Positions 52,456 to 63,889 of a stretch of DNA of 64,000 nucleotides are shown one piece after another. Below the pieces are notes generated by a model. The model was given only the letters and a program-made list of their open reading frames with translations. It did no database searches and had not been told where the DNA came from. The stretch comes from Macrotis lagotis (taxonomy: Eukaryota > Chordata > Mammalia > Peramelemorphia > Peramelidae): the NCBI RefSeq assembly GCF_037893015.1, contig NC_133666.1, positions 654,462,957 to 654,526,956 of the forward strand. Reading direction: 5' to 3'. Position numbers and translations under genes: made by a program. Within the stretch, counting starts at the first letter, position 1, and each line of letters opens with the position of its first letter.

Positions 52456-52750
52456 GGTATAGCTAGATGGCACAGTGAGTAGACATTGGTCCTGAAGTCA
52501 GGAGGATCTGAGTTCAAACTCAATCTCAAACTCTCAGTAGCTGTATGACCTTGGACAAATCACTTAACCCCAATTGCCTCATATCCAGGACTATCACCAG
52601 TTGACCTGATTCATATCTACTCACTGGACCTAGGTAGCTCCAGAGGAGAAGGTGAGGTTGGTGATTTAACACAGCACCCACTCACACAAATCCAATTCCC
52701 TAGTCTGTCATGACATCACTCATGTCATGGTCTTCTTCTAGATGACAAAC
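52456..52750 (+). repeat. Older composite SINE with long 3' tail
   Basis: TATAGCTAGATGGCACAGTG head, then CCAATTGCCTCATATCCAGG, CACTGGACCTAGGTAGCTCC and GTCATGACATCACTCATGTC. The same tail occurs at 55805-56090, 57190-57350 and 58310-58475, so it is a family feature. Confidence 0.65.
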
Positions 52751-52751
52751 A

Positions 52752-52910
52752 TCAGGGCCAGCTAGGTGGTGCAGTGGATAGAGCACCAGCCCTGGAGTCA
52801 GGAGTACCTGGGTTCAAATCTGGTCTCAGACACTTAATAATTACTTAGCTGTGTGGCCTTGGGCAAGCCACTTAACCCCATTTGCCTTGCAAAAACCTAA
52901 AAAAAAAAGC
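52752..52910 (+). mobile_element. Marsupial SINE interrupted at its tail by an L1
   Basis: GGGCCAGCTAGGTGGTGCAG to CAAAAACCTAAAAAAAAA. The L1 at 52918 entered its A tail. Confidence 0.92.
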
Positions 52911-52917
52911 CTCCTCA

Positions 52918-53390
52918 GAATTCAGGGAAGCCTGGAGGGATTTGCAGGAACTAATGCTGAGTGAAATGAGCAGAGCCAGAAAAACACTGTACACCCTAAC
53001 AGCAACATGGAGGGGATGATCAACCTTGATGGACTTGCTCATTCCATCAGTGCAACAATCAGGGACAATTTGGGGCTCTGCAATGGAGAATACCATCTGT
53101 ATCCAGAGAAAGAACTGTGTAGTTTAAACAAAGTTCAAGGACTATTCCCTTTAATTTAGAAAAAAAAAGCAGATATCTTATTGTCTGATCTTGTTATCTC
53201 ATACTTTTTGTTTCTTCCTTGGGGTTGTGATTTCTCTCTCATCACACTCAATTTGGATCAATGTACAACATGGAAACAAAATAAAGACTGACAGATTGCT
53301 TTCTGTGGGGAGGTGGGGGGAGGGAAGGAAGATTGGGAGAAAAATTGTAAAACTCAAATAAAATCTTTAAAAAGAAAAAAAAGAAAAAAG
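52918..53390 (+). mobile_element. 5'-truncated L1 3' end inserted in the tail of a SINE
   Basis: L1 3' sequence (CAGCAACATGG, ATCAACCTTGATGGAC, AATAAAATCTTT) ends in an A-rich tail. AAAGCCTCCTCA occurs at 52906-52917 and 53391-53402 as a perfect target-site duplication, which begins inside the A tail of the SINE at 52752-52910. The L1 therefore landed after the SINE. Confidence 0.88.
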
Positions 53391-53839
53391 AAAGCCTCCT
53401 CAATTATAAGAGGCCTAATCTTGTCTTTAACAATGCAAATTTAAATATATAAATGTCAACTTAAGAAACTAAGCCTAACTTTTCTGTCTCCCTTGATAAG
53501 GCCTACCTCCATACTTTGTCAAGGTCTTTCAGCATGACTGATAAAGTTCCTAGGTCTGAAGTAAAGGAGGGGTCTTTCCTGAATTCATTAAATTACTGAT
53601 AACAATCCTTCCTCCTTGGTTGGAGCATACTAAGGGTACTCCTTTGATGGACAAATACTGAAAATCTTACCCATGAGCTCCCTTTCATGCATCATTGACT
53701 GCAGTCTAAATGAACAATAAACATGTTCACCTAATTCTTTTTGACTTTTATTAAAGTCAAACTCAAGGAAATTTTTCGCTGTCTTCTCCCCAATACCCAA
53801 TCTGTAGCTAAGGCCTCTAAAGTTTACTGATACAACAAC

Positions 53840-54088
53840 TCTTGAATATGCCCCTTTGTCTTGTTCAGGCCCTCCTCACTTCTCACCTGAATTGCTGCAA
53901 TTGGTGGGTCTGCCTGGCTTCTAGTCTCCCTTTACTCCAATCTATGCTCCATTGAACCCTAAAGAAATTTTCCTAAAATGCAAGTTGATCATATCACTTC
54001 ACCACTGAGTAAATGCTAGTGGCTGGTGGCTCTCTATTGCATCAAAGTCCTTCATAACCTAATTTCACTCCTACCTTTCCATGCTTCT
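53840..54088 (+). repeat. L2-like LINE fragment
   Basis: GAATTGCTGCAATTGGTGGG, CTTTACTCCAATCTATGCTC and CTCCTACCTTTCCATGCTTC match the L2 ORF2 C-terminal phrase order. Confidence 0.6.
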
Positions 54089-54090
54089 TA

Positions 54091-54142
<52 letters not shown>
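54091..54142 (+). repeat. (TCTA)n microsatellite
   Basis: About 13 uninterrupted ATCT/TCTA tetranucleotides, then GTAT variants. Likely length-polymorphic. Confidence 0.95.
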
Positions 54143-54311
54143 GTATGTATGTATATATGTTACTCCTGAGGACCCATACAGTTTGCTGTAGTAACACTGA
54201 CCTTCTGAAAGTTCCACAAATGAGACACTCTGTGCTCCAGACATGCCCTGCCCCCCCCCCACCCTTACTCCTGGAACACTCTTCAATCTCTGCCCTCACA
54301 ATTGACTTTTT

Positions 54312-55007
54312 TTTTAAATTTTTATTAAAGATATTATTTGAGTTTTACAATTTTCCCCCAATCTTGCTTCCCTCCCCCCACCCCCACCCCACAGATAGCA
54401 CTCTGTCAGTCTTTACTTTGTTTCCATGTTGTACCTTGATCCAAATTGGGTGTGATGAGAGAGAAATCATATCCTTAAAGAGAACAGAATTCTCAGAGGT
54501 AACCAGATCAAACAATAAGACATCTGGGTTGGTTTTTTTTTTCCGAATTAAAGGGAATAGTCCTTGTACTTTGTTCAAACTCCACAGCTCCTTATCTGGA
54601 TACAGATGGTACTCTCCTTCGAAGACAGCCTAAAATTGTTCCCAATTGTTGCGCTGATGCAATGAGCAAGTCCTTCAAGGTTGAACATCACTCCCATGTT
54701 GCTGTTAGGGTGTACAGTGTTTTTCTGGTTCTGCTCATCTCACTCAGCATCAGTTCATGCAAATCCCTCCAGGTTTCCCTGAAATCCAGTCCCTCCTGTT
54801 TTCTAATAGAACAATAGTATTCCATGACATACATATACCACAGTTTGCTAAACCATTCCCCAATTGAAGGACATTTACTGGATTTCCAATTCTTTGCCAC
54901 CACAAACAGGGCTGCTATAAATATTTTTGTACAAGTAATGTTTTTACCCTTTTTCATCATCTCTTCAGGGTATAGACCCAGTAGTGGTATTGCTGGGTCA
55001 AAGGGTA
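54312..55007 (-). mobile_element. 5'-truncated L1 3' end, antisense, with 14-bp target-site duplication
   Basis: ACAATTGACTTTTT flanks the element at 54298-54311 and 55008-55021. On the minus strand the sequence encodes the C-terminus of L1 ORF2 (LLPFDPAIPLLGLYPEEM, MEYYCSIRKQE, ELMLSEMSRTRKTLYT), followed by 3' UTR and the poly(T) end. The ORF is still open over about 120 codons, indicating a fairly young insertion. Confidence 0.9.
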
Positions 55008-55054
55008 ACAATTGACTTTTTAAGTCCCAGTTAATATCCCATCTTCTATAGGAA

Positions 55055-55290
55055 GCCTTAGACATCTAGATAGCACAGTGGAAGACTCATCTTCCTGAGT
55101 TCAAATCTGTTCTTAGTCACTAGCTGTGTGACCCTGGGCAAGTCACTTAACCCCATTTGCCTCAGTTTCTCAATTTCTCATCTATAAAATGACCTGGAGA
55201 AGGAAGTGGCAAACCATTCCAGTATTTCTGCCAAGAAAACCTCAAATGGGTTCAAGAAGAGTCTGACATGGCTGAACAATGGCAGCAAGA
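55055..55290 (+). repeat. SINE with RTE/BovB-like tail
   Basis: GACCTGGAGAAGGAAGTGGC and CATTCCAGTATTTCTGCC are the RTE-type tail; the head is TCTAGATAGCACAGTGG. Confidence 0.7.
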
Positions 55291-55804
55291 TATTTGATAA
55301 ATGTTAATTGATTGGTTTCTGTCAAGTAATTAAGTATATAGCTCTGGTATTAATAGTTAGTTTGTACATTCTAGTAATATTCCCAGTGTTTACTGACAGT
55401 TTGTAATTTTGCTTATTGTAGATCTTCCCCTTCTGTTAGCTATTATTTGACTATTTACCTTCCCCTTATGCCCTCTGTAAAATTCCATACAATCCATCTG
55501 GCCTATGTAACTAAGTCCTATATAAAGCTGCTGATTTGCTGGTTGGGGGTCACTGGTTTTTGAGGGTCTATGCTGAGGATATAATAAATTAGTTATTAAA
55601 ATATATGATTAACAGTATAATTAGCAACAGCACCTATCAATGAAGATCCAGGCCTTATAACTTTCTTTAGCTTCATCTCCACAATGCAAATTTCCCATTG
55701 CCTTTTTTTTAAATGTAACCCAATCAGGGTTAAGTGACTTATGCAGGTCACAAATTTGAAGTCATATACCACAAATTTACTTCTAAATATCTCTATCTGG
55801 ATGA

Positions 55805-56090
55805 AGGGGGTAAAGCACTAACCTTGGAGTCAGGAGGACAGGAGTTTGAATCTGGCCTCACACACTTACTCTTACTGGCTGTGTGACTGTATGACCTTGG
55901 ACAAGTCACCTTACCCCAATTGCTTCACATCCAGATCCATCTCCAGTTGTCTTCATTAATATCTGGCCACTGGACCCAGATGACTCTGGAGGAGGAAGTG
56001 AAGCTGGTGACTTAGCATAGCACCCCCTCACTCAAATCGCTTGTTATGACATCACCTCCCTGATTTAGTCTTCTTCAAAAATGAAGGACA
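55805..56090 (+). repeat. Older composite SINE with long 3' tail
   Basis: CTTGGAGTCAGGAGGACAGG, then CCAGTTGTCTTCATTAATAT and GTTATGACATCACCTCCCTG. A young SINE was inserted at its 3' end. Confidence 0.65.
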
Positions 56091-56258
56091 AGAGGCAGCT
56101 AGGTGGTGCAGTGGATAGAGCACCGGCCCTGGAGTCAGGAGTACCTGAGTTCAAATCCGACCTCAGACACTTAATAATTACTTAGCTGTGTGGCCTTGGG
56201 CAAACCACTTAGCCTCATTGCCTTGCAAAAAAATAAAAAAAATAAAAATAATAAAAAT
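56091..56258 (+). mobile_element. Marsupial tRNA-derived SINE
   Basis: GAGGCAGCTAGGTGGTGCAG to CTTGCAAAAAAATAAAAAAA. Confidence 0.92.
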
Positions 56259-56538
56259 GGACAAACATTACCTGGATGGCCTATGGGCAACTCAAACTCA
56301 CTTGGTCTAAAACAGAACTGATCTGCCCTAAACCTTCAATATTTCTGTTGAACACTCCACGATCCTTCAGTGTTTTAAATCATCCTTTACTCTTCACTGT
56401 TTATCAATTTTTTCTCCTTATCCAATAAATTGTGCAGTCTTGTTAAATCTTTTTCTATAATTACAACTCACCTGTGACTCCTTTTCATTTACACAGTCAT
56501 CACTCTATTCAGACCCTCAATTATCTCTCACCTAAAGG

Positions 56539-56760
56539 CAGGTAGATAACTCAGTGGCTAGAGTCCTGAACTTGAAGTGAGAAATTGAATTCAAATTCCA
56601 CCTGAGATATTTGCAGTGACTCCGAGCAAATCATTTAACTGTCTGCCTCAGTTTCTTTATGTGTAACATGGGGATAATAACAGCACCTAATTCCCAGGAT
56701 TCTTGTGAGAATCAATGAGATAATATTTGCAAATTATTTTGTAAATATCATCTATTATTA
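56539..56760 (+). repeat. CORE-SINE (MIR/MAR1-like)
   Basis: TGCCTCAGTTTCTTTATGTG, GGGGATAATAACAGCACC and TTGTGAGAATCAATGAGATA in order. Confidence 0.7.
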
Positions 56761-59599
56761 TTAAAAATATTATATAGTTATATAATAAACTATTATAAAA
56801 TCAGTTATTGTTAAATATGTTCTATAGTTAAGGAATCATCCACATATCTATCAAAAAGATCTCCCTAAAACACAGGTAGCACCATGTCAAGAAATCTTCA
56901 ATGATTCCCTATTATTACTGAGATGACATGCAAATTTCTCAGCTTTATGTTTACAGTCCTACAAAATCTGGTTCAAGTCTCTATTTCCAGGCAATTATAC
57001 ATTACTCTTCTTACTTTCTTTGCTTGCCATTCTGCTTCCCAAAGAAGACTGGATGTCAGGGAGATGATGCCATGACAATTTGATTTGAATGAAGGATGTG
57101 CTGTATTTTATCCTATAGAGGCATTACGTGATCTGCCCAAGGTCATAGAGCTAGCAAGTATCTGAAGCTGGATTTGAATTCAGATCCTTCTGACTCCAGG
57201 ACCATCTCCAGTTATCCTGATTCATATCTGGTATGACTGGAAGAGAAAGTGAGGCTGATGATTTAGCACAGCACTACCTCACTCAAATCCAATTCACTTA
57301 CTTCTCATGCTTGTCCTCCTTGATATCACTGTCTTCTTAGAGAAGGGACAAACAAAAAAACAAACAAAAAAACTTCTAACTGCCCAGGAATCGGGAGGAC
57401 TTGAGTCTGGACCTTTAGTCTAGAAAGGACCAGGGCTTCATTTCAATTTTAGGTGTGTCCTCTTCCCTGATTAAATAAAGTGACTAAATAAAGGGATAAT
57501 CCCTTTTGAACACTAAAAGTTTATCTAAAAATTCTCGGGGAGGGAGAGAGGAAAGGAGGAAGGAAGTGAGAAGGAAATTTTTGTTTACTCATTTGATCAA
57601 AGGAAAACTAGTTTCCCCCAAGAACACAGAGCTTCCCCCAGGAGGTGCCCTCATTAACATTGTTATTGTTTCACCAGCTTAAGAAAACCCCCCATTAAAT
57701 TTCAACTGAGGATTTTAGAAAGTTTTTTTTTTCTTTCAGTTTCTCCGGTACAGTAAAATGTAAATTGGAAGTTGCCTGAATTGTTCAGCAAACAGAGCAA
57801 TTTATTAAGCAGTCATTGAGCTCAGCATTGGGGATACCAAGAAAAGTCCTTGCCCCACTGGGCAATTCACAGTCTAATGGGGAAAACAGCATGCAAACAA
57901 CAAAATACCAACTAAATCTAATGCTTATATGAAACTCTAACTAAAAAATGAAGAATATTAAGGTCCTCTTACTTTCTCTTCCTGGCACATATACTCATGT
58001 TCAAGGAGATGAAGGAAGATATCTTTCTCTGTCTCCTTTTAAGAGAAGTCCCAAATTGGTCAACCTTCTGAAAGGAGGGAAACCTGGACAAAGTGATATC
58101 AGAGAAGTCTGGGGGAGGAGCTGGTATCTAGGATTAGTGAATTCCTTCCAATGTTAGGCACTTTTAGAGCCTGGTTTTGAGGAATTTCCTTTGGCCAATC
58201 CACAGTTATTTTCCTCTTCCTAAACCTAAAAAAATCTCCCAACTTTACCTTCTTAATAAGTCACCCAGGTCCTTCCCAAAGTCCTTTGTTTTCTATCTCT
58301 TTTCTACTTTATCATCCCTGGATTCATATCTGGCTACTAGATCCTATAGCTCTGGAGGAGACAGTAAGGTTGGTGATTTAGCACAACCCCCCCCTCCATC
58401 CAATTCAATTCATGTGCTTGTTATGACATCACCTCCCTCGTTTCATGGACTTCTTAGAGAATGAAAGACAAACATCATCTTCACTTTGACATCCCTGACC
58501 AACTTGGTCTGTCCCTAGAACCAATCTCTATCCATTACTTTTCTTTTCCACTGGCGTCCCTTTCTTCAGCTACTCAGTCATTACTAAACTCTCTTTTATC
58601 CTTGTCCAACATTTCTCTCACATGATTTCCATTTTCTAGAAATTTAGCTCTCTGCTCCCATCATGCTTCATCCCTTAAGACCACTCCAGATTTCCCTCCC
58701 TGTGCTCCTGATCCTAAGAACCTATTTGATTTAGCAAAATCCCACTGAAGAGCCCAGTTGAAAAAATGCTCCTTCCTGACCTTCCTGCAACTACCAGAAG
58801 CAACCTTCTTCAGTAAAATAATCTGTTGATCTAAATTCTTGCTGCCACTATCTATAATTTTCCAGGTCCCCCGCCCCCTTTTTCCCCTCTGGAGGTTAGT
58901 ACCTGTCTTACAATTTTTCTCCCAATCTCAATCTCTACTCTCATATTTGGGAAAAGTATCTACTTCACAGCCTTATGTATGCATTGAATTTTTTTTTTGT
59001 CTACACCCAAAAAGTCAAAAGAGAACCAGACATGGATCTTGTCATTCACTCTCTCTGCTTATTTCCTCAACTATAAAATGGGTGATAGACAAAAGAATGT
59101 TCTTGTTCTCCAGGAGATTAGAATCCAAAAGTGGAAACAACATGCAAATAAATGTAGATAAAGCAAGCTATATGCAGGTTAAATTGGAAATAATTAACAG
59201 AGGGAAGACATCAGGCTGCCAGTAAAAGATCTGATTCTAGTTGGGACTAAGCAAGAGAGGCTTCCACAGAATGGGAGTTGGGGTATGGCTCCCTTCCATG
59301 ATCTGGAAAATCCATGTAAAATGTTTTTTTCCTCCCTTGACCTAGAGAAGAAGTCTGAATTTTTTTGTTTTCTTTTACGGGATGTTTGTAACACCTTATT
59401 GTAAAATTGGGTTGATATTATGCAAAACTATACATATATTTTAGGCATGTCTGAGTTTCTAAACTTTTTTGTACCATCTGCAGGCCTTTGCATGTCATCT
59501 GTGGCTTCTGCAAAACTCCCCCCAAAATCCCCATTTAATTTCTTATGCTAACACATGGTATATCAAAAATTGTGATGGGAAAAGTTGAGATGTGGAAGG

Positions 59600-61500
59600 G
59601 AGATAGAATTGTGTTCTAGGGATAAAGGTAGTCAGAGAAAATGCCCAGAACTGAGAGTGTCTTGTTTGTGGAACAGGCAGGACAGTATTGGGGAATAATG
59701 TAAAAGATTGGCTAGATCATAAAGGACTTTGAATCACCCCCACCAATAAAAGAATTTTTGCATTTGACCCTAGAGGTAATAGGGAACCACCTGAGTTTAT
59801 TGGATAGAGAGAGGAATGACATAACTGGACCTGTGCTTTAGGACAATCACTTTAATGGTTCATTAGAAGGTGACTTGGAGTGGGCAGAGATCTGAATCAG
59901 GCAGATTCACCAGCAGACTATTGTAACAATTCAGGTGTGAGGTGAGGAGGGCCTGCACCATATTAGAGGTGATGTCAGAAGAGAGAAAGGGGACCTTGGC
60001 AACAGATTGGATATAGGGAATGAGAAGTAGGGAGGAGTCTAGAATGACTCCTAGGTGGTAAACCTGAAGGACTCAGAGGATAGTGTTGCTCTTTATAATA
60101 ATATGAAAGGACAATTTATGGAGAAAAGATAATGAATTCTGTTTTGGTTTGAGATGTTTGGAAGGCTGTTGGAGATATAAGATTGCAGAGAGTTTGAAAT
60201 ATGAAAGGTAGTTTGAAGAATTATCAGTAAAGAGATGGTAATTACATCCAAGGGAGCTTAAGAGATCACTAAGTGAAGTAGTATAGGAGAATAGAAGGAG
60301 GCCCAGGACAGAACTCTCTGAGGGACACCTACAATTAGAGTGTGTAATCTGAAAGGGGATCTTGCAAAGGAAACTGGAAAGAACTATCAGATAGGTAGGA
60401 TAAGAACCAAGAGAAAGTGTATATCAAAAATGTAGAGAAGAGAGTATCAGGGTGGGGAACAAGATCAACAGTGTCAAAGACTGCAGAGAAAACAGGGAGA
60501 ATGAAAACTGAGAAAAGGTCATTGGATTGACTACTAAGATCATTACTAACTTTGGAGAGAATAGTGGGAGGAGAAAAAAGAGGAGGCACCTATTTGTAGA
60601 TGGTCTTTTCAAAGAGTTAACTACAAAGAGGAAAAGAAATATAGAATGAAGACTTACAGAAATGAAAGAATCAAATGAGGATTTTTTTTTCCAGGATTGG
60701 GGAGACATGGACATATTTGTAGGTTTAGGCAGAACAGAATGAAGATAAGTGAATGAGTGGGGATGACATAGGGAGGTAATCTTTTATAGTTGTTGGTTTG
60801 TTTTTTTTTTTGCAAGGCAATGGGGTTAAGTGGCTTGCCCAAGGCCACACAGCTAGGGAATTATTAAGTGTCTGAGGTCAGATTTGAACTCAGGTCCTCC
60901 TGACTCCAGGGCCAGTGTTCTATCCACTGTGCCACCTAGCCGCCCCTAGGGAGATAATCTTTTAAGGGGTTGGGATGAAATGAGATTTCTTGGAGAACTA
61001 GTGAAATTAGCCTTGGTAAGGAGTAAGGCTACTTCTTCATATGAGACAAAGGTGCAGGAAGAGAGAGTGGTAGAAGTGCCTGATTGATGAGAATGAAGAA
61101 GAGGGGAAAATTGGGAGCTCATGATGAATGGCTTCAACTTTTTCTATAAAATGAGGCAAGAATCTTAGTTCAGAGAGTAGAGGGATGGTGGGGCCATGGG
61201 AGGTTTAAGGAGAGATGAAAAGGTTTGGAAGAACCACTGTGGAGAGTGGGATAGTGACTTTATAAGAAGGGTATAGTAGGATTGTTAAGCAGCAGTAAGG
61301 GTCCAGTTTCACTGTCTGTAATGAACTAGCCAGAAAGGTTGCATAATTTTCTGCATCTTCCCTATGTGTAGGAAAGAAGGCAACAAATGACTGGAAAGAT
61401 CCAAAGTTGAGACTTGGCTTGGCATAATCAGTGATATGATAAAGGGGCTAGGGGTTGTGAGGAATTTGGGGGTATTTGGGTTCCACTAGAATGTGAAGGG
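59600..61500 (-). repeat. Ancient L2-like LINE, antisense, with reverse-transcriptase remnant
   Basis: On the minus strand about 60335-60600 reads SNDLSSQSNDLFSVFIL and FDTVD, then SWFLSYLSD. This follows the L2 reverse-transcriptase segment around its FDTVDH motif. Antisense landmarks run from CTAGAGGTAATAGGGAACCA (near 59770) to GTAGGATTGTTAAGCAGCAG (near 61270). A SINE is inserted at 60796-60946. It has many stops and frame breaks and is a dead copy. Confidence 0.75.
60796..60946 (-). mobile_element. Marsupial SINE, antisense, inside the L2-like element
   Basis: TGCAAGGCAATGGGGTTAAG to CCACCTAGCCGCCCC; TAATCTTTTA recurs on both sides as the duplicated target. Confidence 0.92.
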
Positions 61501-61813
61501 AGAATTGTTAGTATACATTACAAAGACTGGGGTCTGCCTGTATGATTACCTGTGGGCAGGTATGTGATTTAAGACAAAAAGACAGCCTCCATCTTACCAA
61601 ATCTTACCAATCCTGAGATTCAGTCAGGTCTGCCTCACCTAGTTCTGAGTTAACAAGGGTCTGCATCCTGCTCCTTTGTGCATGCTCAAGGAGGTAGCTC
61701 TGTTCTTATTCATTAGTATAATGAGCACGGTGGGGAAAGCTTGTGGTAGCAAATTATGTCAATTAGATTGTGATCCCAGCCAAAGATTGGCACTAAGGGG
61801 CAGGAACAAAGAC

Positions 61814-61990
61814 TTTTTTTTTTTAGGTTTGTTTTGTTTTTGTTTTTTTTTTTGCAAGGCAAATGGGGTTAAGTGGCTTGCCCAAGGCCACACAGCTAGG
61901 TAATTATTAAGTGTCTGAGGCCAGATTTGAACCCAGGTACTCCTGACTCCAGGGCCGGTGCTTTATCCACTATGCCACCTAGCTGCCCCG
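61814..61990 (-). mobile_element. Marsupial SINE, antisense
   Basis: A T-rich end broken by G, TTGCAAGGCAAATGGGG to ACCTAGCTGCCCC; AAAGACTTT recurs on both sides. Confidence 0.93.
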
Positions 61991-62349
61991 GAAAAAAAGA
62001 CTTTCAAAGTGTATGTAATACCTAGTAGTTCCAGATTTCTCTTTGAGAGAGGTGTGCCATTTATTAAGATGTCAATAAAAAAATATTTTAATCACTCTGA
62101 ACTAAGTGTTCACAAGCCATTTATTACAGTATTCAAGGGAGAAGGACAATATAGAGTTGAATTGGTTGACCAAGGATCAAGATGGGGGAAAAAGAGGAGA
62201 AAGAGGGCAGCTAGTGCAGGGGTGATATAGTCAAGGGATTAGAAGTTATAGCAGATAAAGTATATGGTTTGTAAAGGAAGGCAGAGGGAGAAGTTAAAAA
62301 TCCAAAAGATTATGATCAGATAAAGGAGTTATAGGATTTGGAAATTCTT

Positions 62350-62491
62350 TAAAATTTTTTTTTTTGTCAGGCAATGGAGTTGAGTGACTAGCTAAGGATG
62401 AGTAAGTTTTAAGTGTCCAGAGGCCGAATTTGAATTCAGATCCTACCAACTCCAGGACCAAATGCCAGTCACTGTGTCATCTAGTTGCCCC
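62350..62491 (-). mobile_element. Diverged SINE, antisense
   Basis: TTTGTCAGGCAATGGAGTTG to CATCTAGTTGCCCC. Confidence 0.82.
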
Positions 62492-62683
62492 AGATTTGGG
62501 AATTCTTAAACACAGAGATGGTATGTTTGTGGGTGATAGTAATATCCAGGGTATGACCTTGAGTGAAAAATGAGGAGTGAAGAATAGTCTATGAGAAATA
62601 AGTCGACTGAGGAACTGAGTTGTTAGGGCATTTGGAGGAGAGTTAGTATATGTTAACGTCTGCTAGTAGAAAACAGTTACCAG

Positions 62684-62815
62684 GACAGCTCAACTGTAAA
62701 ATGAGGTTAATAATAACACCTGCCTCCCAGGGTTGTTGGGAGAATCGAATGAGATAATGAAACGGCATAGCACAATGCTCGGCAAATAGTAGGTGCTTAA
62801 TGTTTGTTCTCCTTT
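62684..62815 (+). repeat. MIR-like SINE 3' half
   Basis: CTGTAAAATGAGGTTAATAA, CCAGGGTTGTTGGGAGAATC and AGTAGGTGCTTAATGTTTG. Confidence 0.75.
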
Positions 62816-63736
62816 AGCACCATACTATTACTCATTGAGTTTTCAGTACACTAGAAGCCCAGGATTTTTTTCAGATTAGATATCTAGCTATATTTGTTAG
62901 ATTTTTTTCTAGTGAAGTTGATTTTTTGAACTCAAATGCAATATTTTTTTATCTATTGCTATTAATTTTAGCCCAGTTAGCTAGTCTAAGATGGTCTTTT
63001 TGGATTCTTGACTATTTCACTTTTTATTTATTTTTGCTAACTTTTTGTTATCTTCATATTTAGTGAGCCTGGATTTGCATCTTTATTCAAATCATTGGTA
63101 AAAATTTTTTATAAAATATAGCAGTCTGTCAAACTCAGATAAAAACTGGGAACCATCAAGTCATTTATAAGAATTGCTGTGGGTGCATAGAAAACCAAAT
63201 CTTAGCATAATTATATTTTAATCTAATTTAGTGACACTTGGATGTGTTATTTGTGTGTGATACATGTGATGCATTTCCCACTGTTCTATATGTTTGACAT
63301 CTCTGTAATACAGGGACAAGGAATAAAACCCTGGAAATTCTCCACTGAAGATCCCCTTGATCCTACTTAAATGAAGATGTAATCTTAATGATTTAGGCAT
63401 ATTCTCCAACAATTCAGATTACAACCTAACAATATCTGCACCTTTTATGCAATTCTTATTCAAATCCTCCCATAATTTCGCTACCACTACTTCCCACACC
63501 TCCATTCTATCTACTTCCCTCCAGATTGAAGATCTTTCTCACTCCCTCAGGCTGTCCATTGGTCATCTCTTAGTCTTGCCATGGGCCCAGACCATCTTTT
63601 ACTTAGATGACATCATTTATTTTCCCCTTCTTTGTCTATTCCACAGTTTGCTTGTAGTCAAAATATGTCTTCTTATTACCTCCAGGGTGATGCAATTGCA
63701 TCCTTAGTGATGGACTACTTAAAGAGGAGTGCTCCT

Positions 63737-63889
63737 GGGGTGGCTAGGTGGCACAGTGAATAGAGCACCGGCCCTAGAGTCAGGAGTACCTGAGTTCAAA
63801 TCCGGCTTCAGACACTTAATAATTACCTAGTTGTGTGGCCTTGGGCAAGCCACTTAACCCCATTGTCTTGCAAAAATTAAAAAAAAAAT
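63737..63889 (+). mobile_element. Marsupial tRNA-derived SINE
   Basis: GGGGTGGCTAGGTGGCACAG to TTGTCTTGCAAAAATTAAAA. Confidence 0.92.

Noticed and set aside
54091-54142. Tandem repeats as a CRISPR array
   Set aside because: A simple tetranucleotide microsatellite with no spacers, in a mammalian genome.
54688-55065. 125-codon minus-strand ORF as a host gene
   Set aside because: It is the L1 ORF2 C-terminus (IPLLGLYPEEM, SEMSRTRKTLYT).
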